Shown here in pieces: positions 36,101 to 51,100 of a stretch of 64,000 bases of DNA; positions within the stretch are counted from its first letter, which is position 1; every line of letters starts with the position of its first letter. This DNA is from Anastrepha obliqua (lineage: Eukaryota > Arthropoda > Insecta > Diptera > Tephritidae). Made by a program: the position numbers and the translations under genes. Location of the stretch: positions 61,040,001-61,104,000 of the forward strand of contig NC_072893.1 in the NCBI RefSeq assembly GCF_027943255.1. The letters run 5' to 3'. The notes below the pieces were generated by a model. That model had not been told where the DNA came from. It made no database searches and saw only the letters and a program-made list of their open reading frames with translations.

Positions 36101-39100
36101 AGTACTAGCTTTGTGCGTCGAGAGAGGACTTTACTATTTAATCGTGAAGATCAATTTACATTTGCATAAGTTCGAATCAATTTTTGAAGTATTTTTTTCC
36201 ACTACATTTGAGGTAACTCCAAGCGTCTGATTTGAATGAATCAATCGTTTCTTCAGGCATCGAAAAACAGTCATCTCTCATTTTATTTTTGAGCTGCAGA
36301 AATGAGAAGAGATCATGCTAAATTTGGACTATAAATTAGTTTGAATGCTCAAAAATTCACGTTTTACAGCCAATCTATGAGAGCTTGTATTGCAGTGATG
36401 AAGAATGGTTGACTTCTTCGATTGGTTTCTCCTATTTCTTCCAGACACTTCTGGCAAAAAATGTGGTGTACCATTCAGAATTGATCTTTCTACGTTGCTC
36501 TAATTGCAAGATAGCGACATCTTCAATTATTTCGCTTCAATGCGTTTTGGGCGTGAAATACTTTGGTTGCACTTGACTCGTCTTGGAAGACCTGTACAGC
36601 CGATTGCTTTTCAGTTTTGGCTATACCTATGTGCATAAATTCATTACACGTCATCTGCCATGATCTTACAGACATTTTTGAGTACTGCCAACAATTATTT
36701 GCAGTGGCGGATTTACACTAAGTGCCAACGGTGCCTGCGCACAGGGCGGCAGATTCTACAAGGGCGGCAAAATTTGGAGAAGAAAATTAAAAAAATATAA
36801 TATTAATTGCATGTCCAGAGTAAAATATGTTTCAGAACTCGCGTACAGCGAGTACAGCTGTTGAATGATTGCTTTAATTCTTCGTTTGCAGATGACAACG
36901 ATGTGACTGTTAAATTTTTAAGTAACATATAACTATTTCAACCTGATGGTATGGGCTCACTTCCGACGACGAATAATGATGTCGATGTTCTCAGTACGAC
37001 TTCTTGTTTTCTAGCTTCTACAGAAGAGAAAGAAGAAATTAAAAATTTAGCTACAAGCGACGAAACAACAAATATCAAGTCGAACGAGAAAATCATGAAT
37101 GATGATCCAGGAACCTGGATAATTAGTGACTTTATCAGAGATTACGTAGCGGAAAATGCATGCAGTCAGAGCAAAAACCTCGATTTTTCTATCACAGAAA
37201 GAGTTTATAGCGATGGAAAGGCTCGCAAGTTGACGGAAACATTATTCGAGAGAAAACTGCTCAATGGTGAAAAAGTCCAACGCCCTTGGCTTAGTTATTC
37301 AGCAAGTAAGAAGTGTGTTTATTGCGTTCCCTGTCTTCTGTTTGATGCAGACTGTTCGTTTAATGGAAAGGCAGGTTTCAACGATTGGAGGCATGGAGGA
37401 GTTCGTGTAGAAGAGCATGGGAATTCGAAAATACACATAAAAAATATGACGATCCTCAAAGAAAGATCGAGCATCAAAAAAAGAATAGATAATGATTTAA
37501 TGATCCAATTTGACAACGAAATCACTTATTGGAAGAACGTATTAAAAAGAGTTGCTGCTGGTACGAAAGCTCTAGCCTCACGTGGGTTTCCATTCTGGGG
37601 AAGTAATGAAAAATTCGGCTCACCAAATAATGACAATTTTCTGATGCTCATCGAATTGCTGGCATTATTTGATCCATTTTTAGAAGAACATATAAGAAGA
37701 TATGGCAACAAAGGATCGGAAAGTACAAGCTGTCTGTCAAAAACCATCTATGAAGAGTTTATACAATTGTTGGCAGATGAAGTATTATCTATTATAGTTG
37801 AAGAAGTCAAAACAGCCAAGTATTTTGGTGTAATTGTAGACTCAACACCGGATATATCACACGTTGATTAACTGACATTTGTCCTCAGATATGTATAAAA
37901 AGATGGAACACCTGTAGAAAGGTTTCTAATGTTTATTGACAACACTGGACACAAAACTGAAGATTTGTTAATAGCCGTAACATCTGCTTTAGAATTTTTG
38001 GACCTTGATATAGCAGACTGTCGAAGTCAGTCGTACGATAACGCAAACCACGTTTCTGGCATTTATTCGGGCTTACAAGCAAGAATTAAAGAAATCAACG
38101 ATCTAGCAGAACACGCTCCTTGTGCAGCCCATTCGCTGAATTTAGTTGGAGTTCACGCAGTCGAAAGTTGTACAGAAGCCGCTTCTTTCTTTACTACAGT
38201 TCAAGCATTGTACAATTTTTTCACAGCATCTACTAATCGTTGGGCAATTCTACAAGCCCAATGTGTAAAAAAAATCGTATTGAAATCTTTGTCAGTAACA
38301 AGATGGTCAGCTCGTCATGATGCGGTAAAAATACTCTATGAACACTATGGCAAAATCATTGAAACTCTGATCTTATTCGAGGAAGATGTAACGAGACAAG
38401 AAGCTAGAGGACTGAGGATTCAACTAGATAGACTTGAGATAACATTCATGCACATTCTTTCGCATTTTTTACTATCACGATTCCACACTGTTAGTAAAAG
38501 ATTACAGAAAGTTGGAATCAACATTACTGATGTAATTAATGACTATCGTGGGCTGATAAAAGTAGTAGCAGATACACGAATGCAATTTGAAGTTTATGAA
38601 AAAGAAGCGTTGAACATATCAGAGAGGCAAGAATACCAGGCGACTTGTTTCGAGAAAAAGAAGAAGAAAGTTACAAGCTGACGAATCAAGAGATGGAGAA
38701 GTTCAGTTAACAGGAACCGATAATTTTCGAGTAAATACCTTCAATATCATACTAGACAACGTTGATTCAGAATTGAGAAAGAGAAGCCAAACATATGAAA
38801 AGATATACGAGGAATTTTCAGTGATTACTGATTTTGGAGGTTTGAATTTCAAAGAGCTTCGTGAAAGATCGGAATATTTGAGAAATGCTTATACTTCAGA
38901 CCTTGAGATTTCATTCACTGACGAAATGATTCACTTTCACGCGTACTGTTCTGAACGAAAAATAGAACGTAACTCGCCATCTGACCTTCTGAAACTTCTG
39001 CGGACGAACGAGTTATACACTGAGTTTCCAAATGTGGAGATAGCATATCGAATATTTAACACATTAGCGTCAACAAACTGCAGTGCAGAACGTTCATTTT

Positions 39101-42100
39101 CATGTCTGGATAGAGTGAAAAATCATTTGCGTTCAACAATGTCTGAAAGCCGTCTGAATAGTCTGGCTCTACTGTGCATTTAGTCTGATTGTGTTTATTG
39201 TGTAGTCAACGATTTTCTGTACTACAATACAAACACGCACACACAAATTTAAAAAATTAGGGCGGCACTCTTCATGGTACACAGGGCGGCATTTTGTGTA
39301 AATCCGGCACTGATTATTTGACCTAATCGTCAGGAATTCGGTATCCAAAATGAACATTCTTTTTGACGGCAAACCTTTCATGAAATATTGAAAATATGTT
39401 CGTCCGAAATTCGTCCTGTAGCAAAGTGCGACTACGATTGAATTTGGTAAGCCAGCGAATCAGTTGGGGCCGAGATGGTGCTTCATTACCAAAAGTCGAT
39501 CGACATGCTATTGCCGATTGACTGAGATGAATTAGGTTTTTCGAGTTTTTGACTGTGACCAATTGCGATAGCGGCAACAGTGTAAACTAATTAATAGTTG
39601 TTTCTCATAAATTTAATTTTTCAAATCTATCGAATTTGTTACTGGAATAGACTAGGCTTTAGTATTAGTACTGCAGTTCGAAGAGAAGTGAATGCATTAA
39701 GGAATATCTGACAGGGGGTTATTAATTTCATCAATTGCACATACGGAAAATAGCAGTCGAATTTCTAAATTCTCAAGATCCGCATCAGTTTAGTGTTAGT
39801 AGATTTCCCTTTAGGGTATGCCTAGACATAAATTCGACTACTTCTCCTTCAGTTTTTTCCATAGTGAGCGATTGGACCTCAAATGCAATACATATCAATG
39901 ATGTTGGGGCTGTCCACGTGATTTTATTTGAAATACCAAAAACTACTTGTAATTAATATGTAATTGCATGTTCACACGTATCAAAAAGTTGTAAGAAAGC
40001 CATCAAAGTTTTCGAAAGTTGTGACAGCCTTCAACACCTATTGATATTAGATATCCGTTAATGTTCATGTCAGGTTTTTTCGGAAACTTTGATGCATTTA
40101 TTTATTTATTATTTTCTAATATCGTATTATTGCTTCTCATTCTTCTTAGGTACATTTTTACAATTGTAAGCTATCTTATTGGAGTATTTATTTTTGCAAC
40201 CATTGTGGGCCAAGTAGGAAATGTGATAACCAATCGTAATGCTAACCGTTTGGAATTCGAGCGGCTATTGGATGGAGCCAAAACTTACATGCGTCATCAT
40301 AAGGTTTGTATACATATGAATGTGTGTGTATGTGCAAGGCCGCTATAAATAAGCTAAAAATCAAGTATGTGTGTTGATTCGTTGCAACATTCTTGCAGTC
40401 AAATCTATGATACTATGTGATACTGAACTATCTTATTACCAGTTTGCAGAAGTAGTTCGTCTTCTATATTTTTTCAGTGCTAACAACTGTTATTTTTAAC
40501 ATCCCGAAGTCCTACTAATGATGTCTATGCATAAGCATCATATATTTAACGAATGAGAGGGCAAAGTCATCGACATTACACTAGTTAGTGAACCAGTTCA
40601 TATTTATAGTCCAATTTGTGACGAAAAGTATCAGTATCACACATTTTTTTTTTGTTATATTTAAACTTGCCGGTGTTGCAGTTTACCTTGCGTAGAAAAT
40701 GAAATTACTTAATGTATTTAACATTTTTTAATAAATTTCTAAAATCGGTAGTGGTTTTCGTCTGATGCAGCTTCAAAATTAGATACATACACGTTAAGGC
40801 GTGCTATTGCTTTGACATCATTTCTATTTACATACAGAAAACATTACATGCAGTCTCGTTTCCTATTATAATACAACATTTGCTTTATATGGACGAAAAT
40901 TCTTAACTTCATAGAAAAAAAAAATTGCCAAAAAGCAATGCGATTTTTAAACGACTATATTTTATTTTTTTATTTATTTTGTTACTAAAATTGAATAGGC
41001 TATATACCCAGAGTTTTCTGTACTTAAAAATTTAAAATTTTGACGATATTTTTTTTTGAAATTTGTTAAAGTTTTGTAAATTTTCTTCCATGAACTTCGA
41101 TTTATAAGGTTGTGGTTATACAACGAGCTTTTAATAAAAATTTATGAAAAATTTTGGTATGAAAAATATGGTGAATATGGTAAAAAGATTAAGTGACTTA
41201 ATTATGGAAGCATAAGTGTAGATTCTTTTAAAACTTTTTAGCACTCCGCAAGAAACAGCATAAAAAACAGCATAAAGAAAGCTACTAGTTCTATAGTAAA
41301 ACTATAGATACGTTTCAAAAGTGCTAAGAACCGCATAAATCTGAAATAATTAAATAAAATCGCATAAAAAAGGGCACTAGTCCCATATTATAACTATAGA
41401 TACGTTCCATAGACCGCATGAATCTGAAATAATTAAATAAAATCGCATAAACAAAATATTGTATTTTTGAAAATTATATCTTTATTTAAGAAACGTCAGA
41501 ATCGAAAAATAAATTTACGTCAGAAATAGAATCAGCCAATACCCACATGTTGCGCGTTCGTTTAGGATTTGGCGTAAAATCACTTTCGTCACTTGAGGAA
41601 ATGTACACGTCTGATCTAGATAGTTATGCAGGCGGTTCCATACTTGTAGGGTTAGCATTTCTGATGTAATCTGTGATGAGTTTTTGCTTAGCTGGTTTAG
41701 AATCTTGTTTATATGTACAATTCCCGATAGGTCAACATGCATTTTGTAATTTAAAAAAAAAAACTATTTCAAAACCGCATAAAAAAAAGCCCCATAAAAA
41801 CATAACCTACTGTATACCATTTTTGTTATAAATTTAGGTAGTGTCTGAATCTGCTAGGAACGCTCTATGCTCCTGCTTTAAAAATCATGGCAATTTCAAT
41901 ACTTTTTTAATTAAAAGATGGTGGCAAAGTCATGCGCAATTAATTTTAATTAAAACACACAAAACAAATTTCATTTAATACCCATAGCCTAACTTATAAC
42001 TACGTTATGGCAATAATTAATTTTCTTTGTAATTAAGTGGCAACACCGAATGAAAATATTATTGTATTCAAGCTTGGTTTTTTACCTTTATATTGATATA

Positions 42101-45100
42101 TACATATAAATAGGTATATATATATATGTTTTATAAATATATTTTTGTTATCAATTCCTTATTTTCTAAAACAATAGATGGCAACACCAGTTAATAATAA
42201 GTTAATAATATGTTTTTCATTGAAGTTTGATAAAAAACCTTTCATTCGATACCTATATCCTAATATTAACTGAAATGTGTGATAAATTGCTACTTTTGTA
42301 AAAAAATGCAGGTGGCAACGCTATCAAAAAAAATTATTTTTGAACCAAATTTTTCTTAAAAATGTTTGCCTTTGGCTAATGTAATACTTTTCTATTTAAA
42401 AAAAAAATAATTTTTTAATGTTAAAATTAGTGTTACAATCTACTGCCCATGGCAGTTTCAACTGTACAGAAAGTGTTAAAAACGGGGCAGTAGCTTTTGA
42501 GTGATGCTCTCTCGAAGAAATTTTCTACCTTTATTTGTTGTTTGTCTAATATGCTTTTATTAAAAAGAAATAAAAATAAAAGAATGCAATTTTATTATAT
42601 ACTGCCATTTAACCCTGGATGACTAAATCCGGCCACTGAACCACGCATGCCTGCAGTTTTGCGAATTCGACATATTGCCGTCACACCACCTGACTAACAG
42701 AACTTTCATAAATAGTTAAAAAGAAATGCAACAATACTTCTCTTAATTTACACTTATTTGTTTGAAATAAAAAAGGAAATATAAAAAATTAGTGGCAGAA
42801 TAACACTGATTTAAGTTTAGTGGATAACACCAATTAAGTCTAGGGTTAAAAACATGACAACAATTAAAGCCAATAGAGCTCTAATTTGTAATTTTACAAC
42901 TGATGCAATTCTCGTCACTCTCGAACTAGTATGACTTTATCCATCAAATTCTGGTTCACATTTGCTGAGTAGATGGCTTCTCCCATGGCATGATAAGTCC
43001 TCAGATATATCTTGGAAAACATATTTATTGCAATCAATTCAAAACTTTCAAACGGTACGCCGATTTAGATTTGTGAAACTTTCGAACGATTGGATTGCGA
43101 AAAAAGTTACTACTTATCTATATATGTAGTACGACTGAGTCTCTGTGATGTTCTCGACTTTTGTCCCCTAAAGCGTAGTAGCTATAATTTTCACGGGCCA
43201 AAAAAGGCTTAATAGTTGATCACATAGTAAATAGTTGAGACTTCTAACTTTGATAAGCTAAATTTGTTATTAAATATTTAAAAATCGTCAAGAGTTCTGT
43301 GAGAGAAAAAAGTCTAAGATGCTCTGACCTAAAGTAAATATAAGTAAATATACGAGTATTAAATACTCGTAGCAATATAATAAAAGTTTTAGTGTTTCTG
43401 CATTACTAAAGTTTTATTTTATTTAGGTTCCAGGTGGAATGAAACGACGGGTCCTTCGTTGGTACGACTACAGCTGGTCTAGAGGGCGTATCCAGGGAGG
43501 TGGTGATATAAATACAGCTTTGGGTCTATTGCCGGATAAGCTAAAAACAGAACTAGCGTTACACGTTAACTTGAGTGTCTTAAAGAAAGTCACTATATTT
43601 CAAGAGTGCCAACCAGAATTTTTACACGATTTGGTTTTGAAAATGAAAGCATACATATTTACACCAGGAGACTCTATCTGTCGGAAAGGTGAAGTAGCGA
43701 GGGAAATGTTTATAATAGCTGATGGCATACTGGAAGTACTTAGCGAGACAGGAAAAGTATTAACCACAATGAAAGCAGGCGATTTTTTTGGCGAAATAGG
43801 AATTCTAAACTTGGATGGCCTTAATAAGTGTGTGATAATTTGTAAAATCATACTATATCATATTATTTAATTAATTCATTCATTCATCTTAGGCGCACCG
43901 CCGATGTCCGTTCAGTTGGCTATTCAGAACTCTTTTCACTATCCCGGGAGGATGTACTTGCCGCTATGAAAGACTATCCAGAAGCACAAGAAATTTTACA
44001 AACTCTTGGTCGTAAACGACTAATGGAAGTGCGGTGTGTAAATAAGAAGTATGCGAAAGCACAAAGTAACAAAGATCAGTCGGACCATCAAACTGTATAT
44101 AGCAATATTAATCGAAGTGACAGTAGCGAAAATAGTGCCTCAAAAAAAATTGTGTACAAATTAAGAAACGATGTAAAAGGAATACGAAGCCTTCTTAAAA
44201 ATGCAAGGTAAGTTTTTAATTACTATATATTTTTTGTGATATGCAATACAAGGTGGCACAAAATTAATCATCCAATTTTGTTTTCAAACAACTTTTTTAA
44301 TAAAAAAAATCTTATTTTGACTTTTAGGAGCTTTATTTCTTGTATATTTGCTTACTGCAGGTGTCTAGTTCACAAGTGTCAAATATGACCGACGCACAGT
44401 GCGGCCGATTCCCGAAAAGCTGGCCAAAACTCAAAAAATTAAGTAATTGATTCAAAATTTCTTACTCGGGAGTTGTCGGGGTCGCTGATTACGAATTTGA
44501 TCTTAAAATTTTGAAAATCCACCCCCTTCCACCCCTATTGGCCACCCCCTCACGTGAAATAGCGTATATTCAAGAACATAATCAAAATGCATATAAATTT
44601 ATGTGTTTTCGGCGTCGCAAGGTAGCAAGTGGTAGCAGCTGAATCTTGTTTTATTCAGTAACCATTACTTTTTGGAGTAACTTTTAATAGGTTTCAAAGC
44701 ATCATATGACGGCGTATGAAAACTCAAATTTTATAAAAAAAATTGCAAAAAATGTATCTACGTATTGCTGCAGGTAAAAATTTTGTGTCGAGGTATTGAT
44801 ATGTACTAAAGATTTCTCGTATTTTACTAACCTTCCGAAGATGATTCCATTTGGTTTTGTTCAATTTACTCCATTAAAAAATCTTTCAAATGTGTACAAC
44901 TTTCACTATTCATCGACAGTAATACGATGCAAGGCCACGTTGCGACTGAAAATACAGAGGATATTTAGGGTACAGGACGTTGCTATGAACGGTTTTCACT
45001 ACTCAAGGCATTACTGTAGCCAACCCAAAGACAAAAAAACTCTATCTAGAAACTTTTTTTTTCGAATTTTGGCCAGCTTTTTGGGAATCGGCCGCACTGT

Positions 45101-48100
45101 ACGACGTACGACGCCACTTGCAAAACATATAAATAAATCTTCCGATGGGATGATTAATTTTGCGCCACCTTGTACATATTTACGTATCCATGTGTGTCCC
45201 AGTATTGTAATGCGTGTAGCAGCAATATCAAACTAGTATCCCCCAGTGGTCGAATTCTACACCGTTTTGATGTTTATTTTAACTACAGTAACTCAACACC
45301 CGTTAAAGATATCAACTATATTTGTAAAGACGACTTTCTTTAACTCTTTCAGTGACAAAAATCCACCGTTGATGGTAAAAGTGTGGAAAGTTTTATAACG
45401 ACTAATTTTAGGCCTTTAATTTTGAATAATTTGTGTAGCAATTTTATAAAACTCTTTGCTCTACTGTTTTTTAGCGTTAATTCCATCAAAATGCAAAAAC
45501 AAAATATACAGTAGTTGTACAAAATAATAGCCTTGACCATGATTTCAATAAAATAATGTGTCATTAATATAACAAGAAGATAATTGCATTCGGATTTTTG
45601 CTGTCTGTGAGTACAAATTATCAATATAAAGGACAAGAACATTTTGAACGGTTAATTATTTTCAAATTTTTGGTTTCGCCGAATATATAGGGTGATCAAT
45701 CATGAGGTGCTTTTTTCAATAGTTAAAAAAAAACAAAAATGTAAATTATGTTCAAAACCTTTATTTATCATTTGAAAGGACATTCTTCGACATTTACTTT
45801 TTGAATATGACTTCATTCAAATATTGGCCGCAACTACGCTTAAGGTGGTCCATTCTGAAGGTCCAATTTTCAATCACTCGTTCGAGCATTTCGACTGGTA
45901 TGTCGTAAATAACACGCGTAATGTTGGCTTCCAGAGCTTCAATCGTAGCTGGTTTATCAGCATAGACCTTGGACTTCACGAATCCCCAAAGAAAAAAGTC
46001 CAAAGGTGTGATATTACAAGATCTTGGTGGCCAACTCACAGGTCCTAAACGTGAAATCAGCTGATCTCCGAAATGAATTCTCAATAAAGTCATTGTTTCA
46101 CGAGCTGTATGGCAAGTGGCTTGTCACAGAACGCTGATTTTCATAATACAGTTGAACAATTTGTAGACGTTGTTGCGGTGTGAGTCTTTCCATGATGAAA
46201 TGCCAAACGCTGTTCAACAAATCCACGATGACAGTTTGCCACAACTCGCGCGCGATCTGTAAAAAAAACGCAAATGAAAAAAACTCCTCTTAATTGATCA
46301 CCCTATATTTCAAAACTATTAATAATAATAAGTTTTGTTCAAATCTCAGTTACATCGAAAAATAGTAAATTTTTAAAAAATTAAAAGACCCCAATGAAAA
46401 TCACTTTGGTATTTTGTCAACTTTATCAGCAATAAACTTAATGTGCAGGTAACATTTCTCTGGTCTGGGTTCCAGGAATGGAATTGAATTGATCTAAGAG
46501 AGTTCGTGCCTCCTGACTGTTGTTAAAGGGGCCTTCCACAACTTATTTCTAAGGAAAACGCAGAAAAGATGAAGCTTCATTTCTTTATGTGCTATTTCGA
46601 AAACCCTTTGAAATCCTCACTTGACGGTGGATGATTTTTTGTCAATCGAATCATCTCAAGAAGCCACTTGAAGTACAAAATCTGTGCTCATATTTCGCAA
46701 CCGGCATTGCAATATGCCCCAAATATTTTCAAAGTACTGTACAATTTTCAAGGCAATAAAACCAAGTTTTGGCCTTCGATGGACTTTCATGTTTTATTAA
46801 ACAAAAACAAATTACGTAAAAAGAAACACTCTATTCTTTAACTTATTTTATTTGAGCTGGCCGTTGTAAGCTTCAATATAAAATTTTAATTATTAATTTT
46901 ACAAATACTTCATTTATTACATTAATTTAACATTTCCAGGACGAGCAGAAGAAGTGATGAATCGCTAGAAATGCAACCGCTACATGAAATTTCAAATAAA
47001 GGAAATAAAACAGCTTTGAAGAGAATGTCACATGTGCGGTCAGAAGAGAAGGAGGAAATTAAAGAAAAAGTCCATCAAGACAAAACACCGAGTCCAATTG
47101 GTGCTGGACTGCCATTACTTCAAAGGCTACGTTTACTCAAAGAGAAGCAAGTAAGAAAAAATACATTAATAGTTCTAGAGAAATTAACGCTTAATTCCTT
47201 TGAAAATTGCATTAGCTGCTATACTCCTATAAAAAATATGCGTCAGTAAACAGTAGTGCATCATTTTAACCAATCATTTCACAATTTTATTAAGGATTTA
47301 GAAATTTTAAAATTACAAGTAAAGAAATGTTGTCAAACCATAGATGGCAGGCATAATTTAACTTAGTATCTTGAAATAAAAATTATACACTGATGTGTAA
47401 ATCCTTCACAAGTGTTTAGTTCAAGCTTTTCCTCCAATTTATGGTATGTGTCATGTCGTTGTCCCTCACAATTAAGCCGCATGAATCTCTACTGGCATGT
47501 CAGTCACACATCTACTCAGCTAAGCGGGCTGGTTTTTCTTAGCCATCAGAAGTATGATGATTGAAGCTTAATTCCTAGATCGTAGAGTATTCGTTTAGAA
47601 ATACGATTCTCATCTTTCTCTTATTGAGCTTACCATACGCCTGATCATTAAAATCTGTTTCGTCACTTTCTAGGATATATCTAAACTATATATATCACCC
47701 TACATGTTCCATGCTCTCTTAACCGTCTCTGACTTGATCTGACCATTATCAGGAAATGTAAAAGTATCGAAATTCACCGATTCAAGGAGAAATTTAGAAT
47801 AAGTATAGCAGGGTGGAATTGAACTAGCTCACGAAGTAGAAATACATTATTTCTCCCTTTGGATTATACGTAAAATTCAAAAAAATTTTGCGAAGTCAGC
47901 ATATCCTGTTAACGACCTCGGTGATGGTTTCGGGCTCTATCCCACGAATGCATAGCTCAATATTCGCCTTAAGGTCTGAAGCGTTAATGGATTGGCGTCA
48001 AAACGCAGTTCTGATGTGACCAAGTGACGTTGCCGAGACGGCTAAGAATACAATGTCTTCAATTTTCGTCGACCGAGAAAATGATGCAATGTTAGCACTG

Positions 48101-51100
48101 CTTGAAAATCCGTACCATATTCCCACTCTCTGAGGATGCATTGGCTTTTCGACGATCACGTGCAGGTTTTCTGATCTCCAGTTGTGGCAGTTTTGTTTGT
48201 TAATATAGCGGCCGAGATTAAAATGCGTTTCGTCAGAAAAAATTATTTTGACTTCTTTTCCATAAACACACCGTTTGGGCTGTACCACACTGACTTTGGA
48301 AATAGGTTGGCAATATTTCAAGATTTCCAGTAGGAAAGAGGAAAGAGCTTTCACTGTCAAAATAATTTGTTCCAAAAACAAAAAAAAAAAAAACAAAAAA
48401 GAAAGACTATTTGTGCGATCCTATAATATCGGGGGCAGATATGGTGACCATTCTATTTTAATAATTGTCCATTTCATATTTAGTTACGATCGAATGCAAA
48501 TGAAATTAAACCAGATTTATTGAATCCTAAGCCTGCATTTAAATATGGAGAAATTTCATTAGTTAAAATCATGAAAATAATGGTTAATGATTGTTCAAAT
48601 CACCAAAGAATTTATGAGTACGACTTTAAATATTTTTATATTTATCTACAAATTAAGCTCAGTAATTTTTTTTCCCATACTTTTATTCCTCCATAGGACC
48701 GGGAGGAGAGGGCGGTCAAACCAACGATACAACATCAGATATCCCCACCTCACACACATGTTGCTAGCGCCTTATCGCCACAGGAATCAATTCAAGAAGA
48801 ACCCGAGACTGAAGTTAATGAGGTCCTTCCGCTGATGCAAAGGCTACAGTTGTTAAAAAATAAGCAAGAAACGAATTGCGGCGATATAAAATCCGGAGTA
48901 AGATATACTTTTTACATTTTTTAGCTACTCAGTGAGAATTATTATTATCAGGGTTGCTCACCTCCTTTAAGTTATTGCTCCAACTAGTCATTATTTTGTT
49001 CTTACCGCTTGAGACTTTTTACTCAGTCTACGTCCTCGAAAATATTGAATGGGTTCGTTTTGTTCAATTTATCAATAACAATGAAGTGTGCAATTAATTA
49101 TACATACAAAAACACACATTTGGTATTTAAAATATGCAGACATTATTGAAATCGTTTTGGATTCGCCCTAAAAATTAACTTTACACCTGGCAATAAGTAT
49201 GTAATAAATTTTTTTAATAGCAAACTACGTTTGCGTTTATTTTAATAGAGGATAGAAGAAGTTCTTCACAGAAAGATTCTAGGTGGCCATTTAAAAATTT
49301 CGAAAATTAAAAAAAAACAGTTATTAAATTTCTTACCAAGGATTGTTATGAAAACATTTTTTTTAATTCCTTCAATATTTTTCTTCCATTTCAAGAGTCG
49401 TGTAATTTTATAGAAATGGGATACTTTTTTTAATGCTGGCTCATAACTGAAACTTTGAGGCCCTTTAAAAAAACCTGATGTGATGATGGTAACACTCAAA
49501 ACACATATTTACTATCATTGAGTTATACTCCTAGCATCGCGATGCCCTTAGGTGTGAATAAAACAAAAACAAAAAAATGGCTGCAATGTGTCCATACATC
49601 TTTTATTCGGCCCAGTTTCCTCTCAATTCCTAGTCAATGTTTTATTATTGTTTTGCAGATGGAGGGGCGTGCGTTACCAGCGGGCAAACCCCACTTTTAA
49701 TTTTTAAATTTTGTATATAATATATACAAGGTGAAGTCCAACATAAACAATGCTGAGCTAAAATAGAAACGACAGGAGCCTTGTTCTGATAACATCGACT
49801 TTATTTATTCAAAATAGTTTCTTCTGGTCTCGATACACTATTTTGCGCGATCTAAAAGCTTTTCGAAAGAGTGTTTCAGGTCATCGACTGGAATATCCTT
49901 CAGGATGTTGATTTGGATTGCCTCTACGGATGCAAAACGTTTTGCTTTCATGGCCAAATGCAATTTTCCGAATAGGTAGAAGTCACAGGGATCCATATCA
50001 GGCGAACTCGGTGCGTGATTGATGGTTAAAATTTGTAGTCAAAAAATCAGCCACAAGAGTGGATCGATGAGATGGTGCTTTATCATACAATAAACGCCAG
50101 TTTCCCCCTTCGCGGAATTCAGGGCGAATTTGACGAATGCGATGCAGCAAACACTTCAAACCGCCAAGAAAGAAAATTGCATTGATTTTTTGGCCCATTG
50201 ACATGAACTCCTTGTGGAAAATTCGCTTGGAGTCATAAAAACAAATGAGCATCGACTTGATTTTTGACTTCTCCAAATGTCTCGTCTGTGGTATTCCATT
50301 CGGCACTTTGACGCTTAGTTTCAGGTTCATGTTGAAAACACCACGTTTCATTACCAGTTACCATGTTGTAAAGGAAGTTCTCGTCTCTTGTCGCCACTTT
50401 AATGAGTTCCTTCGAATGTTGAATTCTGAGCAATTTTTGGTACTCAGTTAACTTGTGCGGAATGACACTTTCACAGATCTTTCATAAGTCGAAAAGATCA
50501 GTTAAACCAGAGATATTCATGAACGATTCCATGAACTTCAACGATGATTTCGGTTCATTTTTGATAAATTTATGAACAATTTCAATGGAGTTTTCGGAGA
50601 TTACCGATTTTGGGCGGCCCGTATGTTTATTGTCATTTAAGTCTTCACAACGATCTCTGAAACGTGTAAACCATTCATGAACTCTGGCACGAGACAGACA
50701 ACCATTGCCATAAACTTTTTGCATCACTTCAAATGTTCCGGTAAAGGTTTTACCGATTTTAAAACAAAATTTGATATTAGCTCTTTGTTCGAAACTCGTT
50801 TTTGTACCGATGACACAAACATACTGACACTTTAGAAGCAATAACTTCGCTTTCACTGCTCCGAATGTCACCAAGCTTTCACTGGAAGTCAGGTAGGGAT
50901 GTAACTTCCAACGCAGTATATCATTAAAAAGATGACGTCATCAAAAACATTTTTATTCTACCAGGCTTTTGGACTTCACCTTGTATGATGCATGTAAATT
51001 TATATATTTATGTGTCATATGCATGCATGTCATGGTGTTTTAATTATATCTTTTGAACCAGATCAAATCTAATGCGGCTGTGTCTCTGAAGCAGAAGATC

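Noticed and set aside
41515..41742. 75-codon minus frame as a transposase fragment
   Set aside because: The surrounding CCGCATAAA repeats suggest a mobile element, but the frame has no motif that I can assign to a family.
44796..45236. 146-codon frame
   Set aside because: It crosses the inverted arm of a fold-back MITE and has no recognisable protein content.
44249..50983. The fold-back MITE as a deletion product of the mariner at 49727
   Set aside because: Only the first seven bases CAAGGTG agree; the following terminal sequence differs.
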